DNA of 35,933 bases from Conoideocrella luteorostrata (GCA_032433595.1 JASWJB010000382.1:1-35933); one strand, 5' to 3'. Shown: positions 1 through 10,770, counted from the first letter of the stretch. Notes: generated by a model not told the origin, from the sequence alone. Numbers and translations: made by a program.

Positions 1-25
1 GGGGTGGGTAGGTACACACATACAG

Positions 26-194
26 CAGCCGGTGTTCGCTGGTCGTCACCGATCCAGCTACTAATCTGCCCCTTTCTGGCTTGACGAGACGGGAGCTGAC
101 GATACCGCGTATTTTCCAGGAGGTATGGCCGTATGTACTGGAATATGAGGATAATTGGCTCATGTACGCCGTCATCAAGTGGTATTTTGGTTGA
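26..194 (+). CDS. 3'-terminal exon of an unidentified gene (partial)
   Basis: An open stretch follows a plausible 3' splice site (ACATACAG, ending at 25) and closes with TGA at 192-194. It reads as about 55 residues ending in the tryptophan- and tyrosine-rich tail DNWLMYAVIKWYFG, preceded by IPRIFQEVWPYVLEYE. This composition looks like a genuine folded C-terminus and not like random translation. The frame is closed by TAG at 9-11, which fits intron sequence before 26. The rest of the gene lies outside the window, to the left. I do not recognise the family and assign no function. It could also be the remains of a decayed gene. Confidence 0.5.
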
Positions 195-1134
195 GATGGC
201 AAAAAATGGACGTGGTTTCCATTGACTGCAGTTGAGCCTTGCGGCCCCGTGACAAACACAGGAAAACATGTTCAAGTTTAGAAGCACGTCGTTGCCAAGG
301 ATTTGTGAATTTGTCGTATCTCATCCATCGATAGTGAGTCTTTGCTGCATCTGCCGGATCTATCAGCGTGCAGAGAGGCGCGGGGCGCGGCAGGCCTGCG
401 AATGGCATCAGCAGCTAAATGTGAGGAGGGGCTGATGTCAGTCAGACTGTCAAATTTGAGGATGCTAATTAAGCTTTTGTTTAAGTTGAGCTGGGTGTCG
501 GTTGAGCTTGGTTGTTGAACAAGCAAGCAAGGGAAAGTAATAATGATCAAATGACATGCTAACTACCCAGCTAACTAAGTCGACGATGGGTTTGGCCATT
601 TGTGCCAGCGCTATGTCTTGCAGCGCCGCACATTGCACGTCTTATGATCTAATAGATTAGATAGCTGTTTAGATCTATTGTTTTGCGAAAGCAGATTTTA
701 TTCGTTCCTTTTCTTCTTCTTTTATTATTTAAAAAGCAGTTCGTTCTATTATTTTGTTTTGTTTCATCTTTTTAAAAGTCATTTATTAGCACACAGTAAA
801 ACTGAATATGCAGGCTACATCCTACTGGAGAGCCCTAACTACTTTACGATGTGCACAGTAATGGACTCATTTAATCATTGCGAAAGCCCTCCCAGTGGGC
901 TCGTTCCAAAAGTCAGAGCCGGATACTACGAGGGCCTTCATCATCAGTTTGCGCTTCATCGTGATCCATTTGTACTATTATTTGGAACGCCGCGTGTATT
1001 TGCGTTGTTTTGTTTTCATCACCTGAAGTGCTATTAGCCCACGAATTAGAGACCTCAAAACCGTTTACCAAGTCCACGTGATTTCCATGTGAAGCCATTG
1101 ACACCGTTTGGCGAGCCTCAGAGCTGTTTGTTCG
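195..1134. other. intergenic, no gene seen
   Basis: This stretch lies between the terminal exon on the left and the 3' end of the NAD(P)HX dehydratase gene on the minus strand. It is AT-rich around 690-800, with T runs. Open frames on both strands show no conserved blocks or splice pattern. It probably holds the 3' untranslated regions of the two converging genes. Confidence 0.6.
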
Positions 1135-2390
1135 TCATAGCTTATGCTCGCTCGTTTCGCCATCAACTTCGCCAAACAGCCCCAGGAACGCAATATGCAC
1201 TTCCTCAGTCAAGTCGCTCGCCTGGAGACTTCGACCTCTCTTGAGAAACGCCAGCCTGGAGGATTCCTAACGTAGCAAGTCAGCTCTGGCTCATGTCTGT
1301 GGCAGTTGCCAGCGTTTTCGTACGTTAACAATATCGTAACAAAAAGGCAGCGTGTGGATACGTCTTACTCTCGTGATAGCGCTTCCTCCAAACGCCGCCA
1401 AACCAATCAACTCATCCTCTTTCAAAACGTCACCATGAATATCCCACAACTTATCCAAATAAGCCTTCCGCCAAGCCAGAAATGTGGCCACTGATCCGGT
1501 CAACGTATCCCCCTGGCCACCACTTCTTTTCTTGCCTCCCTCAAGATCGTTTACTAGTGTAGTCTCTCCATTGGAAATAAAGTCCTTCCCACCTTTCTGG
1601 ATAACGGTCACACCACCTAAAGCCTTTGCCAGAATCTCAACTTCAGCCGTCTCCTTCTTGTTTCCCGGATCTTTAAGGTCCAGTGAATCCCAAATTCTTC
1701 CAAACTCCACCACGTTAGGTGTCAGAATAGCTTCTTTATAGCCTTTGACGAGGCTAGGATCCTTCAGAACAAGCTGAAGAGCGTCGGCATCTAGAACGAC
1801 AGGCATCTTCTTCTTCCTCGCAGCTTGAATAACTCGAGCGACTGTCTCTTGCATGAGAGGGTCGCGGCCTAAGCCTGGTCCAACTACGAGGACATGCAGA
1901 CGGGGGAGCATGTCGATAATGCCGGCTGATACTTTCTCTGGGTCGGCGACTTCATCGTCGTTTAATAATGATTGACGCATCAATGGATGAACCATTAGGT
2001 TTGGGGAGTATGTCTTGATCACTGCTCCTGCTTCCGGAGTGCATATCACATGAGACTATTCAAAGTAAGCTCCCGGTTGTTACGAATCTCCAGGGCCAGA
2101 GACCTGGTAATTGTTTACTCACCATATCGCACCCCAACTTGGCACTTGCCATGGCAGAGAAGTATGGCGCACCCGTGTAATCCTGACTGCCCCCAATGAC
2201 GGCCACTCGACCCAATTGCCCTGCCTTGCGTTAGTCTCCAAAATTTTGTCCGACAGCGACTTGGTTGTGCGTGGTTGAGCTATGTAGCCCTCCGAAATTG
2301 GTAAGCTAGAATACCTTTGTGGAACTTGTCAAGCATCGGCGGTATCATCTGCCGCACTTTGCTCAAAACTCCCTGAGTGGAAGCAGTCAT
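1135..2390 (-). CDS. NNR2: ATP-dependent (S)-NAD(P)H-hydrate dehydratase
   Basis: This enzyme removes water from the damaged hydrated cofactors NADHX and NADPHX, using ATP, and works with an epimerase. Exons in transcription order are 2390-2315, 2220-2123, 2055-1369 and 1266-1135, giving 330 residues, the normal length for fungal members. Introns are 94, 67 and 102 bp with standard GT..AG ends. The ribokinase-like fold is clear: [13 protein letters not shown] near the N-terminus, [18 protein letters not shown] (about 115-123), [15 protein letters not shown], and the nucleotide/catalytic motif GGQGDTLTG (about 237-245, Asp241 the likely base). The C-terminus continues across the last intron as [18 protein letters not shown]. 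The start MTASTQGVL fits the short N-terminus of the family. No strong mitochondrial presequence is visible, so a cytosolic form is likely. All key residues are present. Confidence 0.95.
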
Positions 2391-2825
2391 CTCGTTTGCT
2401 CGGTTGTCAGTTACCATTGCAAGATCAGATATTTGGGCAGCTAGGCAGTTCGATACGACGAGAACGTGGCGTCGGTAACGTATCCAGCCTGTGTCTGCAA
2501 CTCACGGCGAACTGTTGCAGCCTATTGCTCTTCAACAATGATATGCACGTATGGAAGACGTATCGTAGAGGTTCTAACTTCGACGTCAGAGCTATTAATA
2601 GAGGATGGGGCGGTCAATAATTGATGATGTAAGATTTGCCGTTCAAAATCGAAGGTGCCGCTACAATTGATGTCACACCTACGTTCTGTGGGGGGGGCGC
2701 AAAAGGACTTTGCGTTTTTATACCTGCAAAGCCAACGGAGCCTTGTTGGCTAACAATTGATAACCTAAATTCTAAATGCTTCAAGTTTTGTTTTTTTTAG
2801 TTTTTTTTTTAAAAAAAAGAATTTG
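2391..2825. other. intergenic upstream of the NAD(P)HX dehydratase gene
   Basis: This is the presumed promoter and 5' leader of the minus-strand gene. The only notable sequence is a T/A homopolymer tract at about 2787-2819. No coding pattern is visible on either strand. Confidence 0.5.
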
Positions 2826-3000
2826 GTCCCGTACGGACATGTCTTACAATGAAAAATGCATTAAATGCCGCCTGTACCCTGCCATTTCAGAGTGACTAAT
2901 GAATGGACTTGCGGATTTACCTCGTGTGGCACAGCAGCGGCGGCGTGGCGCGGCGTGGTGAGTTAGACCCTAGCGTCGCAGAGCCGCAGAATGAGCAGTG
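2826..3000 (+). repeat. diverged inverted-repeat (MITE-like) element, copy A
   Basis: This stretch matches, in opposite orientation, the right arm of the foldback element at 5566-5940. Shared blocks include GACTTGCGGATTT, a following GTGT..CAGC..GCGGCGTG stretch, GAGCCGCAGAATGA.CAGTG, and TCTTA.AATGAAAAA near the outer end. By eye, long blocks match well and many differences are C/T or G/A, as expected from repeat-induced point mutation or deamination. It carries no protein, so it looks like a non-autonomous DNA-transposon relic. I could not fix exact ends or a target-site duplication. Confidence 0.6.
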
Positions 3001-3451
3001 TAAGGTCGCCCATCACACCCGGCAATTTGTCTCACATGCTGACTCGCCAGAGGAATAATAAGAGCATGAAATGATTTCCTACTGTACGTCCAGTCTAGGA
3101 GCATTTACAAAAATGAAACTGGGGCGCAATGCAAAGGAGTGATGTGATAGCTGGTGTTCACCAGCTCAATGTCGAAGTGGCCTGGGTGCCTCTGCCCCCC
3201 CGCCTTGAGACAAACATGTGCTCCATGTTCTTAAAATTGTCTCTCCTCCGGAGCACCATTAGCTCTATAAAGATTTTATCACACAAGCTTGCATCATGGT
3301 TATTTTTAATCTTGTGGTTATGGTAGCGACATACACGCTGTATTTCGCTGCCCCTTCTGGTATATTCCTTCATTTTTCCCAGACTGTATAAGCACGTTCT
3401 GACGATATGTAGCTTATTATATGCATCAGCTACTCATTAGCTACTCACCCT
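3001..3451. other. degraded sequence 5' of the P450 relic
   Basis: No intact gene. The hydrophobic codons around 3290-3340 could be the decayed membrane anchor of the downstream P450, but frames are interrupted and I cannot align them with confidence. Confidence 0.4.
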
Positions 3452-5100
3452 TTGCGACTATACCCTGAGCCATTTTTGGCCAAAATCACAGATGCCTACA
3501 GCAGATACTTTGCGTATAACAAGGAGCTTCACTTGCTTGCGTATCAACATATGCGCAAATACGGTATGCATAGTGGCGATGATAATAAACTGGATTCATT
3601 TATGACTGTGTGCTCTGCTATAGGCAATGTCTTCCGTCTTGGTCCCGACAAGCTGATTTTTAATTCCGCTACGGCTGTTCATGGCAATAATACTCTATCA
3701 TAAAAGCATTCCAGGCCAATATTATTAATCAGATATCTGTTTGAACCCTCGCGTCGCCAAAGGCGAGTCGTATAATCACGGTATGTTTTCGGCCAAGAAC
3801 CGCAATTTAGTTATAACAACAGATAGGGACGACCATAGGAAGAAGACGAAAGTGATTAGAGCTGTGTTAAGTGAGAGATCTTTACGTACTTTCCAGCCGA
3901 AAATAATAAAGCGTCTCAACGAGTCCCTCCAGCAAATCCTTAATAGCACGTCCCATCGCTCTCTATCCGTCAATGTGCTAGATATCTCAACATATCTTGC
4001 AACGGATGTTGCTGGAGATCTTGCATTTGGTCACCCGTTAAACACTTAAAAAGACAAGACTAATCGGTATTTCCCCGTCATTCTTCAGAGCTCGAGTTGG
4101 CGCGTCAATTTCATGATGCAGTTCTCACATTTAAGAATTTATAATTATGATTATGATAACGCTGAGATACAAGGAGACAATGAAATTAGGTACGCCCATC
4201 AGGGACATAATAAGGGCACGGAAGGCATACGTACCATGACTTTTACTCAGTTTTTGTCGATGAGATTCAGCCAGGAGAGTCATTTCTTAATAGCGAAATG
4301 TGGCCACATGGAACTAGCTTCTTGCAGCAGGTAAGTTACTCTTAAAATCAGACGCTTGCATAATGAATGCTAAGACATGTATACATGTAGGTGGATTTAC
4401 AACTGCGGCTCCAATAGCCGGCACATTTTTCTATCTCTCTAGATATCAGGAATGCTACACGCGTCTCGCTTGCGAGATACGAACAGCATTTTCATCCGCC
4501 GAGGAGATTCAGCAAGGCCCCAAGTTAGCCGAGTGCAAGTACTTGCGAGCTTGTATCGAAGAAACTCTTCGCTGTTCCCCACCATTACTGATAGTTTTCT
4601 GGCACCAGCTAGATCCGGCCGATGATAGCGGCGATCCTCTTGTTGCTGATGGTCATGTTATCCCTCAAGGCACTCAAGTTGGCGTGAGCGTCTACTCACT
4701 CTTCCACAACGAAGCTATATTTGCAAATCCATTGGTCTACCGGCCAGAGTGATGGTTTGAGCCCCCGGGCGGCACTGACAGTATGGAAGAGGAGACGGCA
4801 CGACGAGCAATGCGTATGGCGCATATTCCATTCGTGACCGGTGATTGTGTGCCCCCTGATAAAGCCATGGCATGGATGGAAATGACAATAACTTTTACTC
4901 GCACCTTCTGGTACTTTGACTTTGAAAATGCACCCAGGAAGCTGGGAGATGTGGGGGAGATTCTGCTTCCCAGACCTGATGGCCAAGGCTTCATCCCGGA
5001 GTATAAGGCGGAGGATTGCTTTACGGCTGGGCACGATAGCCCGTCCATGACTTTCGCAAACGAGGTGATTTTACTAAAGAGCTTGATGAAGTTGCACTAG
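3452..5100 (+). pseudogene. cytochrome P450 pseudogene
   Basis: P450 blocks occur in the right order but in several frames. They are a decayed proline-rich hinge (LYPEPFLAKITDAYSRYFA, expected PGP), RLGPDKLIFNSATAVH, then in another frame VLSERSLRTFQPKI and DVAGDLAFGHPLN. Next come WPHGTSFLQQ, an intron from about 4331 to 4391, and the I-helix GGFTTAAPIAGTFFYLSRY. These are followed by the ExxR motif in CIEETLRCSPPL, VIPQGTQVGVSVYSLFHNE, and the PERF-region YRPE broken by TGA at 4750-4752 (probably a former CGA Arg). The haem-binding loop reads PFVTGDCVPPDKAMAWMEM: the Cys is kept, but the GxRxCxG pattern is lost. Frameshifts lie near 3700 and 4050-4110. A live copy would be an ER-bound monooxygenase of the type common in fungal secondary metabolism; the subfamily is uncertain. 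The gene lies between two related repeats, so transposon-linked decay is likely. Confidence 0.9.
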
Positions 5101-5565
5101 AAACACAAACTGAACCCTCTTTTAAGTTACTTTTGAGGACCAGTGTTATGACGCAATTTCACGTACTAGGAAATGACACGAATGGATCGAATTGATGTGA
5201 GCCGGAACTGCCCCTTGATCAGATATTTGGACAGCTGGGATGGGCATTAATGTGTCTGGAGGGAGCATAATTCTCCCATCTAGCTATGTAGCCGACCTCA
5301 TTATAGATATCGACATCCTAGTCAGATACAGTCTCCAGCTTTCTGTCATAGCAAACCTCATGTTCATGTCATTCATAGCAATTCATCACAGATCCCATAA
5401 ATGTCTTTAGCAAATTAATCGAGTTCGAGGAACACATACCGAACATAGCCGATTGAACATTCATATCCCTGTACTCTATTCGTACCTGTCAACGTTTTAG
5501 ATCCATACCAACTTCTGCGTCGTTACCGACTTCTCCATTTTAGATATCTATACTTTCTTTTATTC
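5101..5565. other. intergenic, no gene seen
   Basis: AT-rich spacer between the P450 relic and the foldback element. No open frame with coding character and no recognisable site was found. Confidence 0.5.
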
Positions 5566-5940
5566 CCTTATAGACCTGTCCCAATATAGAAAAACAAACC
5601 AAACGATTGGATACCGGCTGTACCCTGCCGGAGAACATTGACTAATAATTCCTTTTCACAGTAATTGCTGATTTGCGTCGTGTAGCGGCGTCCGGCGACA
5701 GCGCGTGTGCGTTCAGCACTGTGAATAATAACAGTCACGAGCGCAAGCACGAGTCATATTGTTCATTGTCGCTGTTCATTCACTGTTCATTCTGCGGCTC
5801 TACTGACGCCACCTGACTTCACACGCCGCGCTACACGCTGTCGCACGCTGCTACACAACGCAAATCCGCAAGTCTTGAATACTGGTGACATAGTGTTGTT
5901 GGTCGTTTTTTCATTATAAGATAAGTCCATGAGGACAACA
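5566..5940. repeat. foldback (palindromic) MITE-like element, copy B
   Basis: The left arm, about 5571-5705, and the right arm, about 5820-5935, are imperfect inverted copies of each other around a central segment of about 115 bp. Arm blocks include a GAAAAAAC/GAAAAACA block near the outer end, TTGCG.TTGTGTAGC, and a GCGACAGCG stretch. The right arm also matches copy A at 2826-3000 in reverse. The left arm shares CTGTACCCTGCC and GACTAAT with copy A in the same orientation. The element encodes no protein. Such structure fits a foldback or MITE-type DNA-transposon derivative. Arm divergence looks C-to-T biased, suggesting mutation after insertion. Confidence 0.6.
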
Positions 5941-5962
5941 ATTCGTTTTTGAAAGCATAAGG

Positions 5963-5992
5963 TTTGTGCTTGCGCTTGTGACTATAATCGCC
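5963..5992. repeat. fragment duplicated from the centre of the foldback element
   Basis: GTGCTTGCGCTTGTGACT here is an inverted near-copy of positions about 5733-5751, differing by one C/T change over 18 bases. It suggests a further rearranged piece of the same repeat beside copy B. Confidence 0.45.
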
Positions 5993-6442
5993 GCAAATTC
6001 ACTTCATCATTATAGTCAAATTCTAAATTATTCCGAGCTTGCGTTCAGTACGCTCATCCAAAAAAAACTATCCACAATCCACGATTTATCTGCAGCAACT
6101 ACAGTAGCAGCACATCCACCATCTTTACGCAGCCGATATCAGGAATTTAACAGGTATAGCACACTTCGCAAGCCAATTAGTATAGCTGCTAATGTAACTT
6201 CAGCAGTATTATGGCTAAGCACCAAATGCCACCCGAGCAAGGCTGGAAAGGCTGGCCGAAGATACGAAGCACAAGGCGGAGCGTGCTTGATCTTGGAAAC
6301 TCGTGATCACCTCACCAAGATGGAAGGGCTACCTTCCCCGTAAAATAACCCGCAACGACGTTTTTGGAAAGTATGTGGCGACAATATCGCTAGAGCATCC
6401 ATCCCCAGACATTGTCCCGCGCATTACATGTCGAGGACGCTA
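5993..6442. other. intergenic, no gene seen
   Basis: This spacer lies between repeat debris and the 3' end of the BTB relic. The plus-strand open frame here has no conserved block and partly overlaps the minus-strand relic, so I do not call it. Confidence 0.45.
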
Positions 6443-7626
6443 CTACGATGCGTCCCCCCCAATGAAAGCACCTCCATTCGCATGCTTCATGTTGTTGCGG
6501 GAGCTATATCCCTTCTCGCGAACCGCCAAAAGATCTGTCGATATAGCGGTGGAGTATTTCCTCCAAATGTTGGAGGAGAGTAGATCCAGTGCCGCAGGAT
6601 GCCGAATAAGAATTGGGAGTAGTGTATCGAGTATGTTTACTAAGGCCAGTCGAATAGGGAGCATCTCTGTCTGGGAGCCAGACGAATAAGCAATATCCAG
6701 TGCATTATGAAGGTGGATCACCGCGTTGACTATTTCCTGTTCAGTAAGGGCTTCGTTAAGCTGGTTTGCTATGAGGTAAGTAGCTAAGTCTGTCGCCGTC
6801 TGCTGGAGGATGCGAAGTATAAGATTTTTCATCCCTTCTACCCCAAGGTCTATGGCTCCAACATATAACAACGCACTGCGTGGTATGTGGATCAAGTCGC
6901 GCGGTTTCTCTCGGTCGTACTCGCAGATTTCCAACCCTATCACAGCGTAAGTCTACATGTAAATTAGTGGGCGATTTATCAACCAACTTTTTGTGTACAT
7001 GAAGCGGAGTGTACAGCCCACGTGTGTGTGGCAAAAATCTAGATGAATATCAACCGGGATGCAACCCTACATGGAGTCAATATCAAGCCCATATCATAAT
7101 GACTCGTTTTCAAGATTGAACTTTCGTCTTACTTCTTCTTTCGGTGGAAGATGGATGCGAAACCAAGTAGACTCTGGTTCTATGATGCTACGGTGGACTT
7201 CAAATATGTGACGTCCTACCCAGACGAAGACATCAGCGCCAAATGGCCTCATCCATAGGCTGTAACGACTGTCAGCTTTCTAGTCCATCCAATACTCTGA
7301 GCAAAGTCATCTACAAACCTATTACCAGCTCGAGGTGCTGCTGCCTGTAATGCCCTTCTCGAAAGGGATACGGTCTCCCGGCCTTTGTTGTCAGTCGAGC
7401 AGTTTTCTGTGCTGCTTTCACAGCTCGTTTCCTTTTTTTGCGCCTTTTTTTGATAATCGTCTACTGCTGCCTCTTTCACTGCATTGCCAGCGGTGTTAAA
7501 ATCCTCCGTGATACTGGGCCAGTCTGGCGTTAACTTGGCGACAGGTCGTTTCGTTGTCCACGGGTTCGTTTTTGGCGGTGATGCAGGTCTCAAACGTTCC
7601 ACGTAGTTTTTCTTGAGCTTTTTCAT
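6443..7626 (-). pseudogene. BTB/POZ-domain protein gene, probably broken
   Basis: Minus-strand pieces form one BTB-type protein. A polar, low-complexity N-terminus (from ATG at 7624-7626) leads to FGADVFVWVGRHIFEVHRSI, the start of a BTB fold. TLRFMYTKSW then matches the conserved BTB helix, followed by CEYDREKPRDLIHIPRSALL and a helical tail ending at TAG 6443-6445. The pieces do not join cleanly. The first junction (about 7255-7330) needs a frame change that a roughly 51-bp intron with a GTTTGT donor could supply. Between about 7050 and 7135 I found no intron in matching phase. An in-frame TAG sits at 6953-6955 inside the domain. BTB domains mediate dimerisation and often bind Cul3; the partner cannot be told here. 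I favour a pseudogene, though a more complex intron pattern is not excluded. Confidence 0.6.
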
Positions 7627-8585
7627 GGTATAGGATGAGAAATGCTTTGACCTGGTTTTTCTTCGTTTCTTACTTTTTCGCCTAAAGACGTGATGGGCAT
7701 ACGTTTTGGCGAAATGCCAGAATATAATGGGAAGCTGTTTTTGTCGCGTTTTTGTTTTGTTTCTATGTCTGCATCAATGAATATGTCGTACGTTGCCTTG
7801 AATGCTCGAGCCTCGGTGCCGTTAAAAGGTAACGACCAGCCACCAAGCAAATGCTGGCACTCAGCGCAGCCCTTACACTGATTCAGCAGAGGTTGAATTG
7901 TAAGGAGAATTCTGAGAAGGATTTATTATCAACAGTCATCGCGACAAGACGGGACGGAACGAGCTGTTCCGAAGAGCATTTCAGTTAACTTGAAGTGAAG
8001 AGAAAGTGAAGACTACACTCGACCTTGCATCAGCTTTTCTGTCCAGGGCCAATGCTACGTCCAACGCAATGCTCCTCAGAGGCAGTGCTGCGTTCTAGCT
8101 CGTTAAGAAACCGGATTTGAATTGTCATGGGCATCACTAATTGACGATGCTACAGGCACGATATTTCCAGTTTACTGTGCGAACGCCATTGAGAGGTTGT
8201 CGAGCAGAGGCCATTCTGAATGCAAGGTTGGAAACCTCCACATTCACTCGTTAATAAATATGAGTAGTACTAGCTAGCAATTACAGTTTTGCTCAATCTA
8301 CTTGATCCGCATCTATGCACAATGAATTAGAAGTAAACAGGAGCAGGTCTTGTCAGAGATTCGGGGTCATGGTTGAACCTGGCCTGGGCGCAACTAGCAC
8401 ACTGGTAGACTAGACATAGCGGGGCCTCCCTTCCCTGACAGATGCAGCAGTTAGTTACGAGTTGCCCCTCCTTCCTTCTCTATTCATCAGCGCGTCCCTG
8501 TCAGCTGGGCAGGCGTAGAACTTGGACCAACATCTACCTTGACCTGACTTGAACGTTACTCTATTACACTCGACAACAAACGATA
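7627..8585. other. intergenic; promoter of the thioredoxin-PITH gene at its right end
   Basis: No coding pattern. The 150 bp before the ATG at 8586 are pyrimidine-rich, as is usual for fungal 5' leaders. The left part is the region upstream of the BTB relic. No clear TATA box was found. Confidence 0.5.
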
Positions 8586-9779
8586 ATGTCACAACCTCCC
8601 GTGGTTATAAGCTCCAAGGAGCAGTTCGATACCATCCTCAGGACTTCAAAGGTCGTGGTCGCAGACTGTGAGTAATTGCTGACCCTCAACGAAGCGTCGA
8701 ACAACCCCGCTAGTGAAGCCTATTCCCTTCCAGCCGTTACGCGACCACGCCATATGTTTTCTCTTCAAACCTAGCCATGTCGTGTTTTACTGTGCTCTTC
8801 AAGCTCGGCGCTCATCTCTTTGTCTTCTACAGTCTTTGCCACCTGGTGTGAGCCCTGCCGACAAATTGCGCCGCTCTACGAAGTCCTTTCAAAAAACCTC
8901 TCGCGTCCCAACGCGGTCACGTTTGTCAAGATCGACACCGAAGTGAACAAGGCTATTTCGGAACAATACAAAATAACCGTTCTTCCGACATTTCTGTTGT
9001 TCCGTGATGCCAAAATTACGAAGACTGTAAAGGGCGCTAACCTCGCGGAACTGCAAAATGTCCTTGAGTCGTTAGTTACCGAGGTCGACTCGCTCGGCGG
9101 CGAAGCATCAAGTTCTAGCGGTAGCGGTGGCCCTTGGGTTGGCGCAGAGATTCCAAGAGGCTACAGTGATATAACAGATCAAGTAGAGATTCGAAACTGC
9201 GAGGTTTTGAACGCCGATGAAGAGGCCGGCCCTGTCAAAGTACTGTTCGAGAGCACCCAGCCAGGTGCCTTGGATACAAGGAAGGGCTCGGCAAAAGACT
9301 TCGTGCAGAGTGGCGCCGACGATCAACTTCTTCTCTTTGTTCCTTTTCAGGGCACGGTCAAGCTTCACACATTGCAGGTCAGTGCAGAACTTTTTAGCAT
9401 GCATGCGTTAGTTGTCGAAACGGCCACGCTGATAGTTATGCAGATTACTTCTCTACCCGAAGAAGGCCAAGACAACGTTTCAAGACCCGAAGCCGTTCAT
9501 CTTTACATCAACAGACCCCAGAACATGGATTTCGATGAAGCGGATGATTCTGAACCCACGCAAGCCATAACCCTTAAGCCAGAAGACTGGAATTCCCAAG
9601 GGACCACAAACATCAGCCTGCGCTTTGTCAAGTTTCAAAAGACTACGACTCTGATTGTGTATGTTCAGAAAGGGATTGATGGAGCGGAGGCTATCCGACT
9701 GGATAGAATTAGGCTCATTGGCGAGGCGGGCACTAAACGAGACATGGGCAAACTTCAGAAGGTAGGAGACGACGAATGA
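8586..9779 (+). CDS. txl1: thioredoxin-PITH domain protein (Txl1/TXNL1 family)
   Basis: This is a thioredoxin-like protein that, in fission yeast and mammals, associates with the 26S proteasome through its PITH domain and reduces disulphides in the cytosol. Exons are 8586-8667, 8833-9377 and 9444-9779, giving 320 residues. The thioredoxin domain covers about residues 1-105, with the active site WCEPC at 32-36 (Cys33 and Cys36 both present; Glu replaces the usual Gly) and the cis-Pro in VLPTFLLF. A Ser/Gly linker follows. The PITH domain runs from about 120 to 305, with LLLFVPFQGTVKLHTLQI, HLYINRPQNMDFDEA and LRFVKFQKTTTLIVYVQ. The first intron (165 bp) splits the codon for Phe28. The second is only 66 bp, a multiple of three without a stop, so its retention would keep the frame. 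Start MSQPPVVISS fits the family. Confidence 0.95.
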
Positions 9780-10770
9780 ACTTTGGCAAAATGCTAATGG
9801 CGGGGCCCATGGGAATCAGGTATAGAATATCGAATTGCGCCTTACGACGATGGAGGAGCCAGCAGAGCATGCTAAGGAGTAATGAATTGACTGGGTAGAA
9901 ACATCGGTGTACTTGGTATAGTACTAGTTATTGACAAAAGTTCTCTATTTTTGTATTCCGGTCATCCAGTATTGACTGCATGTCAGTAGGCATGGGCCTC
10001 TACAACAATAAATGCAACTCTTTCGAATTGGCCTGGTGAGAAATCGCAGATCATGTCTCAGTGGCGTTTTAACTCAAGTACTAACTAATAATCAAGCGGA
10101 AAAAATTGTCCAGCCTCTGTCGGCGACCCAAGTGATGAAAAAAACACATGAATCAAGTAACAAAGTAGCCGGCCTGCAATTATGATTTATCTGGGGCACA
10201 ACTGACGCTGCGATTTAGATCCATTGATGTAGGGATTCGAGCAACACGGGTGAAATTTTCATGTTATGCCAGCCGCACGAAGAAGGAAAAAAGGAAAAGA
10301 AAGCGTAGCGTGGGCGCAGTTTTCATGGCTGGCTTTTTGTCGCTGATTTGCTGAGTCATCAATTATGGGACTGCGACCTAGTGGCTGAGGACTCCGTTGT
10401 AATGCCCAGTCGATGTTTATAAAATTTGGTATTTCTCAATAGACGTTGGCCTTTTTCCATGCGTGTTAGCTTTTGGTCACTTATGCTATTGGTGCCTTTT
10501 GTGGTGATCGTGAATTTCCTAAATATCCAAGGCCGACATTTATTACCAGCTGATTCCTCGACCCGCCCGCTCTCAGCTGGAGTTTCAATTGGTCACCTTG
10601 AGCGCCACTGACTTCTCCTCTTTGCAAAATACAGGCTGAACAGCACGATAGCCGGTCGTGACTTGCTCAATCTGCAATTTTCCCTGCTGGCTCATATTGA
10701 GTCCGGTCGAGATGAGGGTCAAAATTCCACCACGTCTCCAATGTCTGCTTCCCTTTAGGTCCAGTCCGTC
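9780..10770. other. intergenic between txl1 and the Clr5-domain gene
   Basis: This stretch holds the txl1 3' region, with a possible poly(A) signal AATAAA at 10007-10012 about 230 bp after the stop, and then the leader of the next gene. An in-frame TAG about 24 bp before the ATG at 10771 limits how far upstream the next coding sequence can start. No further gene is visible. Confidence 0.5.

Noticed and set aside
5966..6343. Plus-strand open frame of 125 codons
   Set aside because: Its start lies in repeat debris and no part resembles a known family; likely chance.
9378..9443. Reading this segment as coding in Txl1
   Set aside because: GT..AG ends, a CTGAT branch-like site, and the exact junction LHTLQ/ITSLP of the PITH domain show it is an intron in the main transcript.
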